Notes under the pieces: model-generated
What the model was told of the DNA's origin: nothing
What the model saw: the letters and a program-made list of their open reading frames with translations, nothing else
Database searches by the model: none
In this document: positions 23,957 through 34,597 of the stretch, piece after piece
How positions within the stretch are numbered: position 1 is the first letter of the stretch
Layout of the letters: each line of letters opens with the position of its first letter
Program-made: the position numbers and the translations under genes
Assembly: GCF_004337985.1 (NCBI RefSeq)
Contig: NC_043742.1
Location: 1,970,176-2,034,175, forward strand
Reading direction: 5' to 3'
Length of the DNA stretch: 64,000 bases
From: Pyricularia pennisetigena
Lineage: Eukaryota; Ascomycota; Sordariomycetes; Magnaporthales; Pyriculariaceae

Positions 23957-25759
23957 GCATAAACTACCTTTTTTGCATTTTTTGATAGATCAAATTCACT
24001 TTTAGTTTACGTCTTTGAGGTCCGCGGCGACTGTTGAGTATAATTTGTGGCTTTTTTCTTTTTTTCTTTCTTTTTTTTTTTGTTATCGAGTTGAAAACAC
24101 AGTCTCTAATACAGCACGGGCCGTTGTCATTATGTTTGTGCCAGTCTGCGTCCACCAGCTCAAAATCGTTGCAACATCTCATTATACCATCCGCAAATCA
24201 GATATTAAAACAACCTGGTGACCTGGTTTAAGTAGGTCTTTTCTCAAACCGTTTCCGCGACGGACTCCATTTTTTGCCCTTGGCTCTTGTGGCTATCCTC
24301 GACTAGTGCAACCTCTGAATCACTGCCGTCTCTTGTGGAACAGCCTCGGCGGCGTTTTGGTCTGAATGCTTGGGCTTTAATGTGTCAGGAGCACGAGCGT
24401 GGCCTTCAATAGCCTTATCCTGCTCGTTTGGTACACTTTCAGCCAAGGTGCGGGAGCTGGACCTCGGAGCTGAAGGGCTCAATATGGATCCCGAGCCAAA
24501 AACGGGCGATACAATGTCAAAGGTTGATCATGAAGAAGCGTGTATATCAATCGAAAGTGCCACGAGGTAGAGTCCATGATGTCTTGAAATATCGGGCATG
24601 CTTAACTTAAACTCAGTGGTTGCAGATATGCGCCTGTTTATTCTATAATAAGTCGGCACAGTGTGATCCGTCCAGCTAGGCGGCGATTGTGTTGGTGATG
24701 CTAGAAAAAAATGGACAGAATAGTAATAAAACGGAGACCTAGTAATCGTCCTTGCTTAAGAGAAGCTTATGGAGAGCCTGAGAGAATTCGGTACCGCCTG
24801 TAGGGCTGCAGGCGTGCTTTGGACTGGAGGACTGCGCACATAACCCAAGAAGTTGGTGCTCATCACCTAGCCTGCCTGGAGTGGTTGTATCGAGATTTGC
24901 GGTCACGCAGGGTATATCCTCGGACTTCTGAAGCATATAGGGCTAGAGTGGTGGCCATGAAGGACTTGCTAGCCCAGACGTTGCTAGAAAATCAAACGCG
25001 CGAGAAGATATCTAAAATCGCCACACGATTGGCGCTGCTCTAAATTCTCCTGTAGCGTCACTCGAAGTACAGCTCTGCTCATATTGAAGGATTCGTCATA
25101 ACCGGAATGTCAACAATGAGATTTGATTTTGTGGCTCGTCTTGAGAGGAATCTGATGTGAAATGTGATGCTAAAAGGAGATGTTGCCAGTAGCACACGCA
25201 AAGGGTGCTCACGTCCCGGAAGAAAGCTAGCCTAGCCTGGTCATGATGGACTAATCTGCTGGGGAGGCTGCTTAAAAGCTTCCCAAGTCTTTAAGAGGAG
25301 AGTATTTTGCATTGCGTAGGCTATGCCTATGAGCCAACAGGCCATGGCAAAGACCTACTCCAAGCAAACAGAAGCGTCCTTGTGGCTCATTGGTGCAATG
25401 TTCCAGCTACCATAGCCCATACCTTGGCAAAGATAATTTTCAGACATCCCAAAAATTGGAAAGTAAGGTCAACTGCAATGAATAATAGCACTGGAATTAT
25501 GTTTGTGCTGTAGAACATCCATCTTGTAGTTAACCCGGACGTGCCAGAGTTGGGGATTTTCGAATCAGTTGAGTCTGTACGCAATATTTAGGGCTTTTGA
25601 CTGGAAGCTGACAGTATCAGACCAAAGACTTTTTTTTGCAATAAAAGAGTGAGTTTTTGACCAACCGTTCAAATCTCGCCCACCACTGAAGAACCATAAC
25701 CACAAGCTCCACCACCAACAAACAGCAGCAAAATAACCAAAAGAAAAGCCACAATACAC
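23957..25759. other. Intergenic, no supported gene
   Basis: Short frames only. A 24819-25043 frame lacks an ATG and any recognisable motif. T/C-rich low-complexity DNA lies at 24048-24081. Confidence 0.5.
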
Positions 25760-26248
25760 ATGGACGGCGTTACGGGTGGCGCCATCGCCATGATAATTCT
25801 CATGATCCTCCGCATCATCTGGGACTTTTGCGGCATGTGCAGCCATCCACAAAGGGCCAACATCCAAGACCCGAGCAATATTGAAATGCAAGACATGAGC
25901 GGCAAGGAGAGGCCGACTTCGACCCAACACGATGCCCTGATGGACGAAATGGCCCAGCAAGAGGCCAGGAACAACACCTCTCGACCGGATCCTTTTGCCT
26001 GGAGCAAGCTGATGCAGGTGCATCACCGCCCTTCCCTCCCGGTCGCCTCTGTTCCAAGCAGCCGGGATGTGAGCAAGGGCAAGGGAAAGGGCAAAGAACC
26101 GCTTGTCGCCCCACCACCGCGGGTGTTCGACTGGACGGGAACAAACGCCATCAGCGATGAGGAGCTTGACAATGCCGGCGAAGGTTCCAGCAGGGGCGCG
26201 CCTCGCCGTTCAAGATATAGAAACAGCCACTACTACAACTGGGTGTGA
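25760..26248 (+). CDS. Small single-pass membrane protein, unknown
   Basis: A single exon of 162 residues opens with a 19-residue hydrophobic segment (residues 6-24, rich in Ile/Met/Leu) right after the start, which could be a signal anchor. It is followed by a hydrophilic, mostly disordered region containing Ser/Pro runs, a GKGKGKE repeat near residue 107, and an Arg/Ser/Tyr-rich end. GC-rich codon use, an A-rich context before the ATG and a clean single frame argue for a real gene. No family is recognised. Neighbours are the tRNA and CTP synthase genes, which give no functional clue. Confidence 0.6.
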   Translation: MDGVTGGAIAMIILMILRIIWDFCGMCSHPQRANIQDPSNIEMQDMSGKERPTSTQHDALMDEMAQQEARNNTSRPDPFAWSKLMQVHHRPSLPVASVPSSRDVSKGKGKGKEPLVAPPPRVFDWTGTNAISDEELDNAGEGSSRGAPRRSRYRNSHYYNWV

Positions 26249-26845
26249 TCTCGGAAGGTCGAGATCTCGGTCAAAAACAGGGCAGTCGAGCCTCAAAGAC
26301 AACTCTTGGAAGTGGATTCTTCTCTACTTTTGCATCTGCAATCACGCAAGTAGGCTTGAGGATTCCGGTTTTCTTTGAGTTTTGACGAAAGAGCAAGGCT
26401 GACTTTCGGTCTTCCATTTAGCAACGGCGACAGGCACCTCATCGAGCGCATAATCCCGGTGGCTATCAAGAGCTAGCTCACGAGTCATAAGAAACACATC
26501 AAAACCGAGACTCTTCGTACCATGCCCTGCTTAGTCTCTAGAGAGTGTTTTGAAAATTGGCATCACACCAGCTCTTGCGGCGTTTTGCAACAGAAAAAGG
26601 GCGTCTTATGACAGTGCATATGGCACGAAGGGATCGGGACAAGGAGCATTAGCACGTTGCCATGTATGCATACTTGAAATCTCCAGAAGAGATGGATGCT
26701 TCGATTTTCGGCGTTACCAAGTGCCTGTACCTCGAATGAACGGAAAAATAATCTCTTGTGAATAATTCTGCGATATTTGGGGACCATGGGGGAGACAAAT
26801 CAAAACGCTGTACTAGACTCTGAGTAGGAGTGAACCTCATCCAGC

Positions 26846-26883
<38 letters not shown>

Positions 26884-27612
26884 TACCTGGCAGAACTGAA
26901 ATGGACAAGATGACTACATGCGGCGTGCTACGTAGGGCCGCATTAGCTGCTTTTATGTGATGGGGTAATATCTATCATATGCAAAATGAGTAGTGGTTGC
27001 CTAGCAAGAATAAGCATAAACTCCAATGACCCTAGGTTTCGGCCCCCGGTCAAGCGCCAACAAGGGTATGGACATGCACCTTGCGGAGGGATACGGAGTG
27101 ATATTGACTATTATTGTCCGGATTTCTCCTAAAATACAAGAGTAGATTTGGTTCGTTTTTTAAGAGGAGCTAGGACACTCGAGTAAGAAAGCCTGCAGAG
27201 CAGACCTAAAATAAAGATCACTTTCACCTAGTAACCAATCCTCGGCATGCTCATTTAGTGCAGTATCTCTTCCAATGCAGGGTGCCCTTGTTCGCAGGTG
27301 GGGCAATGAGTCAAGGTCATTGATGGCGGGGAGACTAGACGCGTCCTGCAGACGCGACGGCAAAAATTTATTTGTCTACCCCTCATGACGACAATTTTTT
27401 TTTTTTTTCTGCCTTACAAAAAGTTGGACGAGTATTCAACAATTCGAGTGCGCACAAGTCTTGGAATTATTATTGTGGCATCTTATACTTACTTATCTTT
27501 TGATACCCTATTATACTTATCTTTTTGCTCATAGCTACATCAATTGTACCTGTGTTATCAGTCCTTTGACCCTCCTCCACCAAGATCGAGGCGACAGAAC
27601 ACCTCTGGCACG
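26249..27612. other. Intergenic, promoter side of CTP synthase
   Basis: No supported gene. It contains a 34-base A-run (26847-26880) and a T-run at 27397-27409, the latter a pyrimidine tract about 200 bases before the CTP synthase start. Confidence 0.5.
26847..26880 (+). repeat. 34-base poly(A) tract
   Basis: An uninterrupted A-run in intergenic DNA upstream of the CTP synthase gene. Confidence 0.95.
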
Positions 27613-29643
27613 ATGAAGTATATCGTGGTCAATGGAGGTAAATACTCAGCCATATCCGTACAAGTCAAGCTATTTATATGTACAGCATTTACTAAGACCG
27701 ACTGCAGGTGTCATTAGTGGGGTGGGCAAGGGCATTATTGGTATGTCCCGATTGCCTCATATGACGGGATTACAATAGGTCGATTAAAGACTAACAAAGA
27801 TGCAAAGCCTCGTCCACTGGCCTGCTTTTGAAGTCTGTCGGCCTCAAGGTCACAGTAAGGACTTGTTGCCCCTCTGTAGCTCGCTGACTGGTTTACTGGC
27901 GATGCTGACGTAGTCATTTAACAACGCACTAGGCCATCAAGATTGACCCCTATCTCAATGTTGATGCGGGTACCATGAACCCCTTGGAGTGAGCACCAAC
28001 TCGCTTCAGACCCTCCTACTTCATGCTCGCTTCCGCGTGCTGATAAAGTCAAACAACGCAGGCATGGAGAATGCTTCGTCCTGTCCGACGGCGGCGAGGT
28101 CGATCTCGATATGGGAAACTACGAGAGGTATCTCAACGTGACATTCACACGCGGCCACAACATCACAACCGGACAGATCTACAAGGAGGTCATCGACAAG
28201 GAGCGCAGAGGCGACTTCCTCGGCAAGACCGTCCAGATAGTACCACACATTACGGATGCCATACAGGAGCGCATCGAGCGCGTCGCGCGCATTCCGGTCG
28301 ACAACTCGGGACAGGAGCCAGACGTTTGCATCATCGAGCTAGGAGGTACGGTCGGTGACATCGAGTCTATGCCCTTTGTCGAGGCACTCACCCAGCTGCG
28401 CCACAAGTACGGTCGCAGTGGCTTCTTCAGCATTCACGTCTCGTTTGTACCCGCCATTCATGGAGAGCAAAAGACAAAGCCCACACAGCACTCGGTCAAG
28501 ACGGTCCGAAGTGCAGGCCTCATCCCTGACTTGCTGTGCTCCCGCTGTAACAAAGACCTGGAACAAAGCACAGTGAACAAGATCGCCCAGATGTGCCAGC
28601 TCGAGCCCGAGCAGGTTCTTGTCGTTTATGACATGCCCTCAATTTACCAAGTCCCCATGCTGCTCGACAAGCAAGGTCTGGTAACTCAACTCAAGGCGTC
28701 TCTCGGCCTTGATAGCATCCCACGGGACCCAGCTCGCCTGCAGCATGGGTCAGAGATGTGGAAGGTCTGGAAGGACACTGTCGGCGCCATGGACAGCGAG
28801 GGCAAGGTAACCATTGCCTTGGTAGGCAAGTACACAGAACTGCACGACTCTTATCTTTCAGTCATCAAGGCATTGGAACACTCGTCTATGAAATGCAGAC
28901 GCAAGCTCGACTTGCAATGGGTCGACTCGGAACATCTTGAGCCCAAAACCGACAAGAAAGAATTTGACGCGGCTTGGGAGAAGGTCAAGTCTGCGGATGG
29001 AATTCTTGTTCCCGGTGGCTTCGGAAACCGAGGCACCGAGGGCATGATTGCGGCAGCCAAGTGGGCTCGAGAGCAGAGCAAGCCTTACCTCGGAGTTTGT
29101 CTTGGCATGCAACTTGCTGTGGTGGAGATTGCTCGGAGCATGTGCAAGCTTGAGGGCGCGACGTCAGAGGAGTTTAATGGACTGGCGGAGCACAAGGTGA
29201 TCATATTCATGCCGGAGATCGACAAGACCACCATGGGAGGCACCATGCGTCTTGGCCTGCATGACACCCACTTCCAGCCTGGTAGCGAAGGCAGCAAGAT
29301 CCGCGCCCTCTATGGCAACGGTCCCGTTGCAAGCGAACGCCACAGGCATCGGTATGAGGTCAACCCGCAGTATATCGACCAGCTTGAGAAGGAGGCTGGC
29401 CTCCAATTCTTGGGCAAGGACGACAAGGGCGAGAGAATGGAGATTGTGGAGCTCAAGGGTCACCCTTACTTTGTTGGTGTTCAGTACCACCCCGAGTACC
29501 TCAGCAGGGTGTTGGACCCGAGTAAGCCGTTCCTCGGTCTCGTCGCTGCCGCTTCGGGATGCTTAGAAAAGGTCACGGCCGACGTGCTGGCGGATTACAA
29601 GAACGGTGTCAATGGCGTCAACGGCAACGGAACTCACATTTAA
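27613..29643 (+). CDS. CTP synthase (glutamine-hydrolysing)
   Basis: Five exons, 27613-27637, 27708-27740, 27808-27854, 27933-27988 and 28062-29643, give 580 residues. The enzyme makes CTP from UTP, ATP and glutamine-derived ammonia in the cytosol. The synthetase domain begins MKYIVVNGGVISGVGKGI, whose Gly-rich loop is spread over the first three exons, followed by KIDPYLNVDAGTMNP and HGECFVLSDGGEVDLDMGNYER. The glutaminase domain has GGFGNRGTEGM, the nucleophile Cys400 in GVCLGMQ, and the His530-Glu532 pair in YHPEYLS. Four very short 5' exons (25, 33, 47 and 56 nt) followed by a long one is the unusual feature; every junction keeps phase and conserved sequence. A poly-T and poly-G run follows the stop. 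Confidence 0.96.
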
Positions 29644-29990
29644 GGCGTTTTTTTTTTTTTTTTTTTTTGGGGGGGTGGGGGGAGTCCAANNNNNNNNNNN
29701 TAAAATGTCATTTCCTTAGATTACGACAGGCATTGTGTTGGGTATGATCAATAAAAGACAAATGAGCAATTCAGTCCGATGTAGGTATGGGTGCGGCTTG
29801 TTTTACTCATTTGCAAGATTGCATATGGATTTATTTTTTTCTTGATCAAGCATATGCCCACATTCTCGGGCATTTTGAAGCAGTTCAATTATATACTCGG
29901 TGTATGTATGCATTAACGGGGAATACTGAGCACCAAGTATTCACGTCTATGAAAGCCAGTTAATTCTATAGCGCCCGCTTAAAACACCAA
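29644..29990. other. Convergent 3' region with assembly gap
   Basis: It holds a T-run, a G-rich run and an 11-base N stretch (29690-29700) between the CTP synthase and transporter 3' ends. No gene is seen. Confidence 0.7.
29690..29700. other. Assembly gap (11 N)
   Basis: Eleven N directly after a long T-run and a G-rich run; the true length is unknown. Confidence 1.
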
Positions 29991-31643
29991 TTATACTTGG
30001 TCTTCTTCTTTTGCGGCATTACTGACATCATGTCCGTACGGATCAATCTCTGTGCTAGCAAACTTCCTCGCAGATACGCCCTGCTCAAACAGAACATCAA
30101 GCTCGGCATAGGTCCGGCCCTTGGGTTCCGGCACGCGGAAGAAGACCCAGACGGCGCTCAGGGCGGCGGTGGCGGCCCAAAAGAAGGCCGTCTTTGCTCC
30201 CCAGTTCCAGCCGGTGCTGGCGCTGCTCAGCTGGTAGTTGGTCATGACGTTGACAAAGATGTTGCTGGCGTTGTAGGCGGCGCGGGCCAGCACGATGGTC
30301 TTTGCCTTGAGCCGCGTGCTCGACAATTCCGAGACGAGCGAGTAGGTGACGGGCCCGACGGTGAAGTCGTAGACGAAGGTGAAGGCGATCAGCATGGCGC
30401 CGATGGCCCAGACGCCCGCGTTCGTGCCGGCAAAGGCGAGCGCGCCGACCACGACCAGGATCAGCAGCTGCGTGGTCAGGCCGGCAAAGTGGATGGTGCG
30501 GCGGCCGACGCGCGCCATCAGCAGCCAGCTGCCGGCCGTGCCGACCATACCCAGCGCGTACTGGGCCATGGACAGCGCGAGCGAGTTGCCGGCGTCCATG
30601 CCGGCCTGCGTGAGGAAGTAGGAGAAGTAGCCCATCAGGTTCTGGCCGCCGAGCGTCTGCACCAGCCAGATGCCGACAACCACCTCGGTCCGGCGCAGGT
30701 CGACGCCCCTGAAGCAGTCGCGGAACCGCACGCCCTCCTTGAGGCGCCGCTCCAGCTCGTTGGTGTGCTCGATCATGGCGACGGTCTCGTCGGCGTCGAA
30801 CCCGGGCTGGGCTGCGCTCGTGAGCCGGAGCAGGGACCGCTTCGCGGCCGCACGGTCGCCGTGCCGGACGTACCACCACGGGCTCTCCGGGGCGAACCAG
30901 ACGCCCGCGAGGATGGGCACCGGCCAGACCCACTGCACGCCAAAGGGGATCCTGTAGGCCCACTCGTCGGTCCGGCGGATGCTGTTGTAGTTGACCGCCT
31001 GGGCGAGGAACTGGCCGACGACCCAGCACATGTTGATGAAGGTGGTCAGGTAAGGCCGCAGCGCGACGGGGGCCACCTCGGAGGCGTACGCGGGGGTCAC
31101 GGACTGGAAGGCGCCCCAGGGTATGCCGCAGAGGACCTCGCCGAGGACGAGGACCTCGACGTTCGGGGCGAAGAAGAGGACGAAGATGAAGGCAATCATG
31201 AGCACGAGGGCCAGCATCGTCGTGACCCTGTAGCCCCAACGGTCAGAGGCCCAGCCGGCGAGGATCAGGCCCAGGATCTCGCCGGCGCGGGCGCCGTTGG
31301 ACAGGCCCGACTGCCAGGCGGCGCTGATGACCCACTTGCCGGTCTCTGGGTTGAGCTCGCCGTACTTTTGGTTGAAGACGGGGGAGTTGTAGAGGGAGGA
31401 CAGCAGCGCGAGGTCGTAGCCTTCCATGATCAGGGTGGAGGATAGGAGGACGGACCAGCCGATTGCCTTTGGGTAGGTCTTGATGGCGGCCACGAGGGTC
31501 ATTTCCTGCTCCGAGGAGGCGGCATGTCTGGCGTCGAGAGCCAGGGAAGAGGGGAAGGTATTGGGGTCGACATTGTGAGGGGCTGCTATCGTCGGACTTT
31601 TTTCTGTGTCTGCAGCTGCTGTGACTTTTTGCTTGGAGGCCAT
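29991..31643 (-). CDS. MFS sugar transporter, maltose/alpha-glucoside permease type
   Basis: A single exon of 550 residues starting at the first ATG. It is a major facilitator of the sugar porter family, a proton-linked plasma-membrane importer. The N-terminal cytoplasmic part leads to a first membrane segment followed by YDLALLSSLYNSPVF, as in fungal alpha-glucoside permeases. The loop after segment 2 has GWASDRWGYR (the family G-x-x-x-D-R-x-G-R/Y-R motif), and PESPWWYVRHGD after segment 6 corresponds to the PESPRW/Y motif. About twelve hydrophobic segments can be counted. It is divergent from an alpha-glucosidase gene, which supports maltose or a related disaccharide as substrate. The exact sugar is inferred. 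Confidence 0.9.
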   Translation of the reverse strand: MASKQKVTAAADTEKSPTIAAPHNVDPNTFPSSLALDARHAASSEQEMTLVAAIKTYPKAIGWSVLLSSTLIMEGYDLALLSSLYNSPVFNQKYGELNPETGKWVISAAWQSGLSNGARAGEILGLILAGWASDRWGYRVTTMLALVLMIAFIFVLFFAPNVEVLVLGEVLCGIPWGAFQSVTPAYASEVAPVALRPYLTTFINMCWVVGQFLAQAVNYNSIRRTDEWAYRIPFGVQWVWPVPILAGVWFAPESPWWYVRHGDRAAAKRSLLRLTSAAQPGFDADETVAMIEHTNELERRLKEGVRFRDCFRGVDLRRTEVVVGIWLVQTLGGQNLMGYFSYFLTQAGMDAGNSLALSMAQYALGMVGTAGSWLLMARVGRRTIHFAGLTTQLLILVVVGALAFAGTNAGVWAIGAMLIAFTFVYDFTVGPVTYSLVSELSSTRLKAKTIVLARAAYNASNIFVNVMTNYQLSSASTGWNWGAKTAFFWAATAALSAVWVFFRVPEPKGRTYAELDVLFEQGVSARKFASTEIDPYGHDVSNAAKEEDQV

Positions 31644-32546
31644 GGAGACTGATTTATTTGCCTTTATCTAGGTTACTGCTAGTTTAGACAATGATGGTTA
31701 TACTACTGTAATCTAGAGCAGTCTAGTAGGCGCTGTTGACAGTCACAGTCAAAGGCAGGCACATGATGGCCTCTTGGACACGAAAAATTGCGGGATGAGC
31801 CCGGATTATAGGTGTTTCCTGATCTATGGCAGTCACAGCATGTCAAAAGAAAGTTGACATGTCTGGTTAGTGTGCTGACAAGGGTATATACCCCGGATAA
31901 TCCGGGGGTTGTCGATCGAGACGTGCTGCTGTCAGCACCAGCTTGGGCCGATTTGTCTTGAGTAATAATAGCTGCGGAGAAAATTGGCCATCTTGTCCAT
32001 GAAAAATTCGGTAGTCGTGTGGCAGGCTAGGTTCCATGGAGAAATGGCGGGAAAGAATTATTCGTAAAGCTGTGGTTGTGCAGGGGCAAGCGCGGAGTTG
32101 TTGTCGGAGTTGCCTTGAGGGGGAATTTTGAGGGGTTATTTTCGAATGCAACGAGGCTTGGGCTCTGGATGAGGTAATGCAATGGAGTCAGTTGATAGGT
32201 TGAACAAAAGGACCTGCGTTCCACTGCCTGACTTAAAGGTTCAGGCTTGTTTCTGCAGCTTAAGAACTCTCTTTCGTATTGCCTGCCCACTATTTGCTTC
32301 TATTCCTCCATTCATATTGACATATGCTGTCGGAGATTTGGCGGAGATGCTTGCCATGGCAAAACTCCACGTTTCCAGGCAGACCCTGAGTCGACCTTGT
32401 TTTAATTGCGACTTTTCACCAGGGTAGATCAATGAAGAGCAATCAGGAACCGTTCTTTGTAACTTGTGTCAAGCAGGACTTTGAACATCGGAACATCAAC
32501 CGCCCTCTAGTTGTGCTTCCCAACACTTCAAAAGTCGCAACATAGT
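31644..32546. promoter_or_regulatory. Divergent MAL-type promoter with CGG-N5-CCG palindrome
   Basis: A 903-bp region lies between the starts of the permease and the alpha-glucosidase. At 31891-31907 it holds CCCCGGATAATCCGGGG, an 8-bp perfect inverted repeat around one base, containing CGG-N5-CCG as expected for a Zn2Cys6 dimer site. A TATATA stands directly next to it. Which regulator uses it is unknown. Confidence 0.55.
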
Positions 32547-34415
32547 ATGGGCAGCATTCCGTTAGACCTTCAAACCGACGCCTCACATCGGCTGTATGGC
32601 AAGTCACCGTGGTGGAAAGATGCCGTCTTTTACCAAGTCTACCCGGCCAGCTTTGCCGACAGCAACGGGGATGGCTGGGGTGACATCCCGGGCTTGATCA
32701 CAAAACTTGATTACCTCGCCGACCTTGGCGTCGACTGCATCTGGCTATCGCCCGTCTTCGATAGCCCTCAAGCTGACATGGGATACGACGTTTCGGACTA
32801 TCAGAGTATATATGCGTCTTATGGCACCGTCGCTGATATTGACGCCCTGCTTGCCGGCTGTCATGCCAGGGGGATGAGACTCATTCTAGATCTGGTGGTC
32901 AATCACACGAGCATCGAGCATTCGTGGTTCAAGGAGAGCCGGAGGAGCAGGGCAAGCCCAAAGCGCCACTGGTACATATGGCGGCCGGCACGATATGACC
33001 CCATCACCGGTGAAAGGCTGCCTCCGACGAACTGGCGGGGTTACTTTGCCGGCTCAACCTGGACATGGGATGAGAAGACGCAGGAGTACTACCTCCATCT
33101 GTACGCTCCCGAGCAGCCTGATCTGAACTGGGACAATGAGGACTGTCGACGAGCTATCTACGAAGAGACCATGAACTTCTGGCTCGACCGTGGAGTTGAT
33201 GGCTTTCGTATAGATACGGTCAACAAGTATTCCAAGGGGAACTACGTCGACGTCCCAATAACGGACCCTGGCAGCTATGCACAGCCCGCTCCGGAAATGT
33301 GGTGCAACGGTCCTCGTGTCCACGAGTACATCCGTGAGATGGCAGCCAACACACTCCACCGATATCCCGGCGCCGTCAGCGTTGGGGAGTTGAGCAACAT
33401 GACAAAAGGCCCTTCACAGGTCCTCGAATACGTATCAGCGTCGCGCAGCGAGTTGGACATGGTGTTTGAGTTCTCAGCCATCAGGCTGGGGACCGGGGAT
33501 GGATTTGGTGCCAAGTACATATACACACCATTTCCATTGTCCCGCCTCAAGCGCATCACAGAAACGTGGCAGGCCTTCATTGAGGGTACGGACGGCTGGA
33601 CCACGGCATTCGTTGAGAATCACGACAACGGCCGGGCTGTGTCCAGGTTCGGCGACGATCGCTCGCTCGGGGCGTGGCGGGCCAGTGCGAGATGCATTGC
33701 ACTGTGGCAGGCTACGCTGACGGGGACGTTGTTCTTGTACCAAGGGCAGGAGATTGGGATGACTAATATGCCGGAAGATTGGGGCATCGAGGAATACAAA
33801 GATGTTGAGAGCCAGGGCTTTTACAAGGAGGCGGTTGGCAGTAGTGATGCGAACAGGCTAAACAAGACAATGCATGGCCTGAGGATCCTCGCGCGGGACC
33901 ACGCCCGGCTGCCGATGCGATGGGACGGCGATGCGCCCAATGCCGGATTTGGGCAGTCTAGAGATGGCTGCAAGCCGTGGATGCGAGTCGTCCAAGACGC
34001 AGAATGCCGCGGTGGTGGCGCGGAGGTTAGCGTGGCCGCGCAGTCTGGCAGAAAAGAGAGCGTTTTGGAGTTCTATCGACTCGTGCTGGCGCTGAGGAAG
34101 AAACACCGGGGGCTGATGGTACACGGCAGCTTTAAGCTCCTCGATCCGGACCATGAGTCCATATTTGCATATGTCAAAGAGGAAAGTCAAGGCAACCACG
34201 TCAAAGAGCACAACGGGATAGTTAAAAAGTGTGTTGTTGTGCTCAATTTCTCAGGAGAGGAACAAAGCTGCGTCGACATTACTGCTGCAATGGGCTGTGC
34301 ACAGTCAGACGTACGATTACTGGTTGATACTGTCGTGGGCGAACCGGAGGATGGACGGGTCACATCAACACCAGCACTGGGAGGGTGGGAAGGGAGAGTG
34401 TATGTCAACTTTTAG
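32547..34415 (+). CDS. Alpha-glucosidase (maltase), glycoside hydrolase family 13
   Basis: A single exon of 622 residues from the first ATG; the frame extends upstream without one. No signal peptide is present, so it is probably cytosolic, acting on imported maltose. Family GH13 landmarks are WWKDAVFYQVYPASFADSNG near the start, LVVNHTS, the nucleophile Asp223 in DGFRIDTV, the acid/base Glu281 in VGELSN, and the third catalytic Asp360 in ENHDNG. The residue after the nucleophile is Thr. In the yeast maltase/isomaltase pair Thr at this place favours alpha-1,4 and Val alpha-1,6 links, so maltose hydrolysis is the more likely activity. It is paired divergently with a sugar permease, like fungal MAL loci. 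Confidence 0.94.
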   Translation: MGSIPLDLQTDASHRLYGKSPWWKDAVFYQVYPASFADSNGDGWGDIPGLITKLDYLADLGVDCIWLSPVFDSPQADMGYDVSDYQSIYASYGTVADIDALLAGCHARGMRLILDLVVNHTSIEHSWFKESRRSRASPKRHWYIWRPARYDPITGERLPPTNWRGYFAGSTWTWDEKTQEYYLHLYAPEQPDLNWDNEDCRRAIYEETMNFWLDRGVDGFRIDTVNKYSKGNYVDVPITDPGSYAQPAPEMWCNGPRVHEYIREMAANTLHRYPGAVSVGELSNMTKGPSQVLEYVSASRSELDMVFEFSAIRLGTGDGFGAKYIYTPFPLSRLKRITETWQAFIEGTDGWTTAFVENHDNGRAVSRFGDDRSLGAWRASARCIALWQATLTGTLFLYQGQEIGMTNMPEDWGIEEYKDVESQGFYKEAVGSSDANRLNKTMHGLRILARDHARLPMRWDGDAPNAGFGQSRDGCKPWMRVVQDAECRGGGAEVSVAAQSGRKESVLEFYRLVLALRKKHRGLMVHGSFKLLDPDHESIFAYVKEESQGNHVKEHNGIVKKCVVVLNFSGEEQSCVDITAAMGCAQSDVRLLVDTVVGEPEDGRVTSTPALGGWEGRVYVNF

Positions 34416-34597
34416 CGTTGCGAGTTGCTGCGCTTCCGTGCGATATACCGAAACTCCTCCAGCAAAGTCGCGCATAGAAACCAAGTGATCTATCTGAACG
34501 TATATAGGCTTCACTACTCATTTACATTTTTTTACTACTATACTGTAACTAAGCTAACTCATTTCAAGCGTCAAGAAAACAGAGTCTCGGGATCCAA

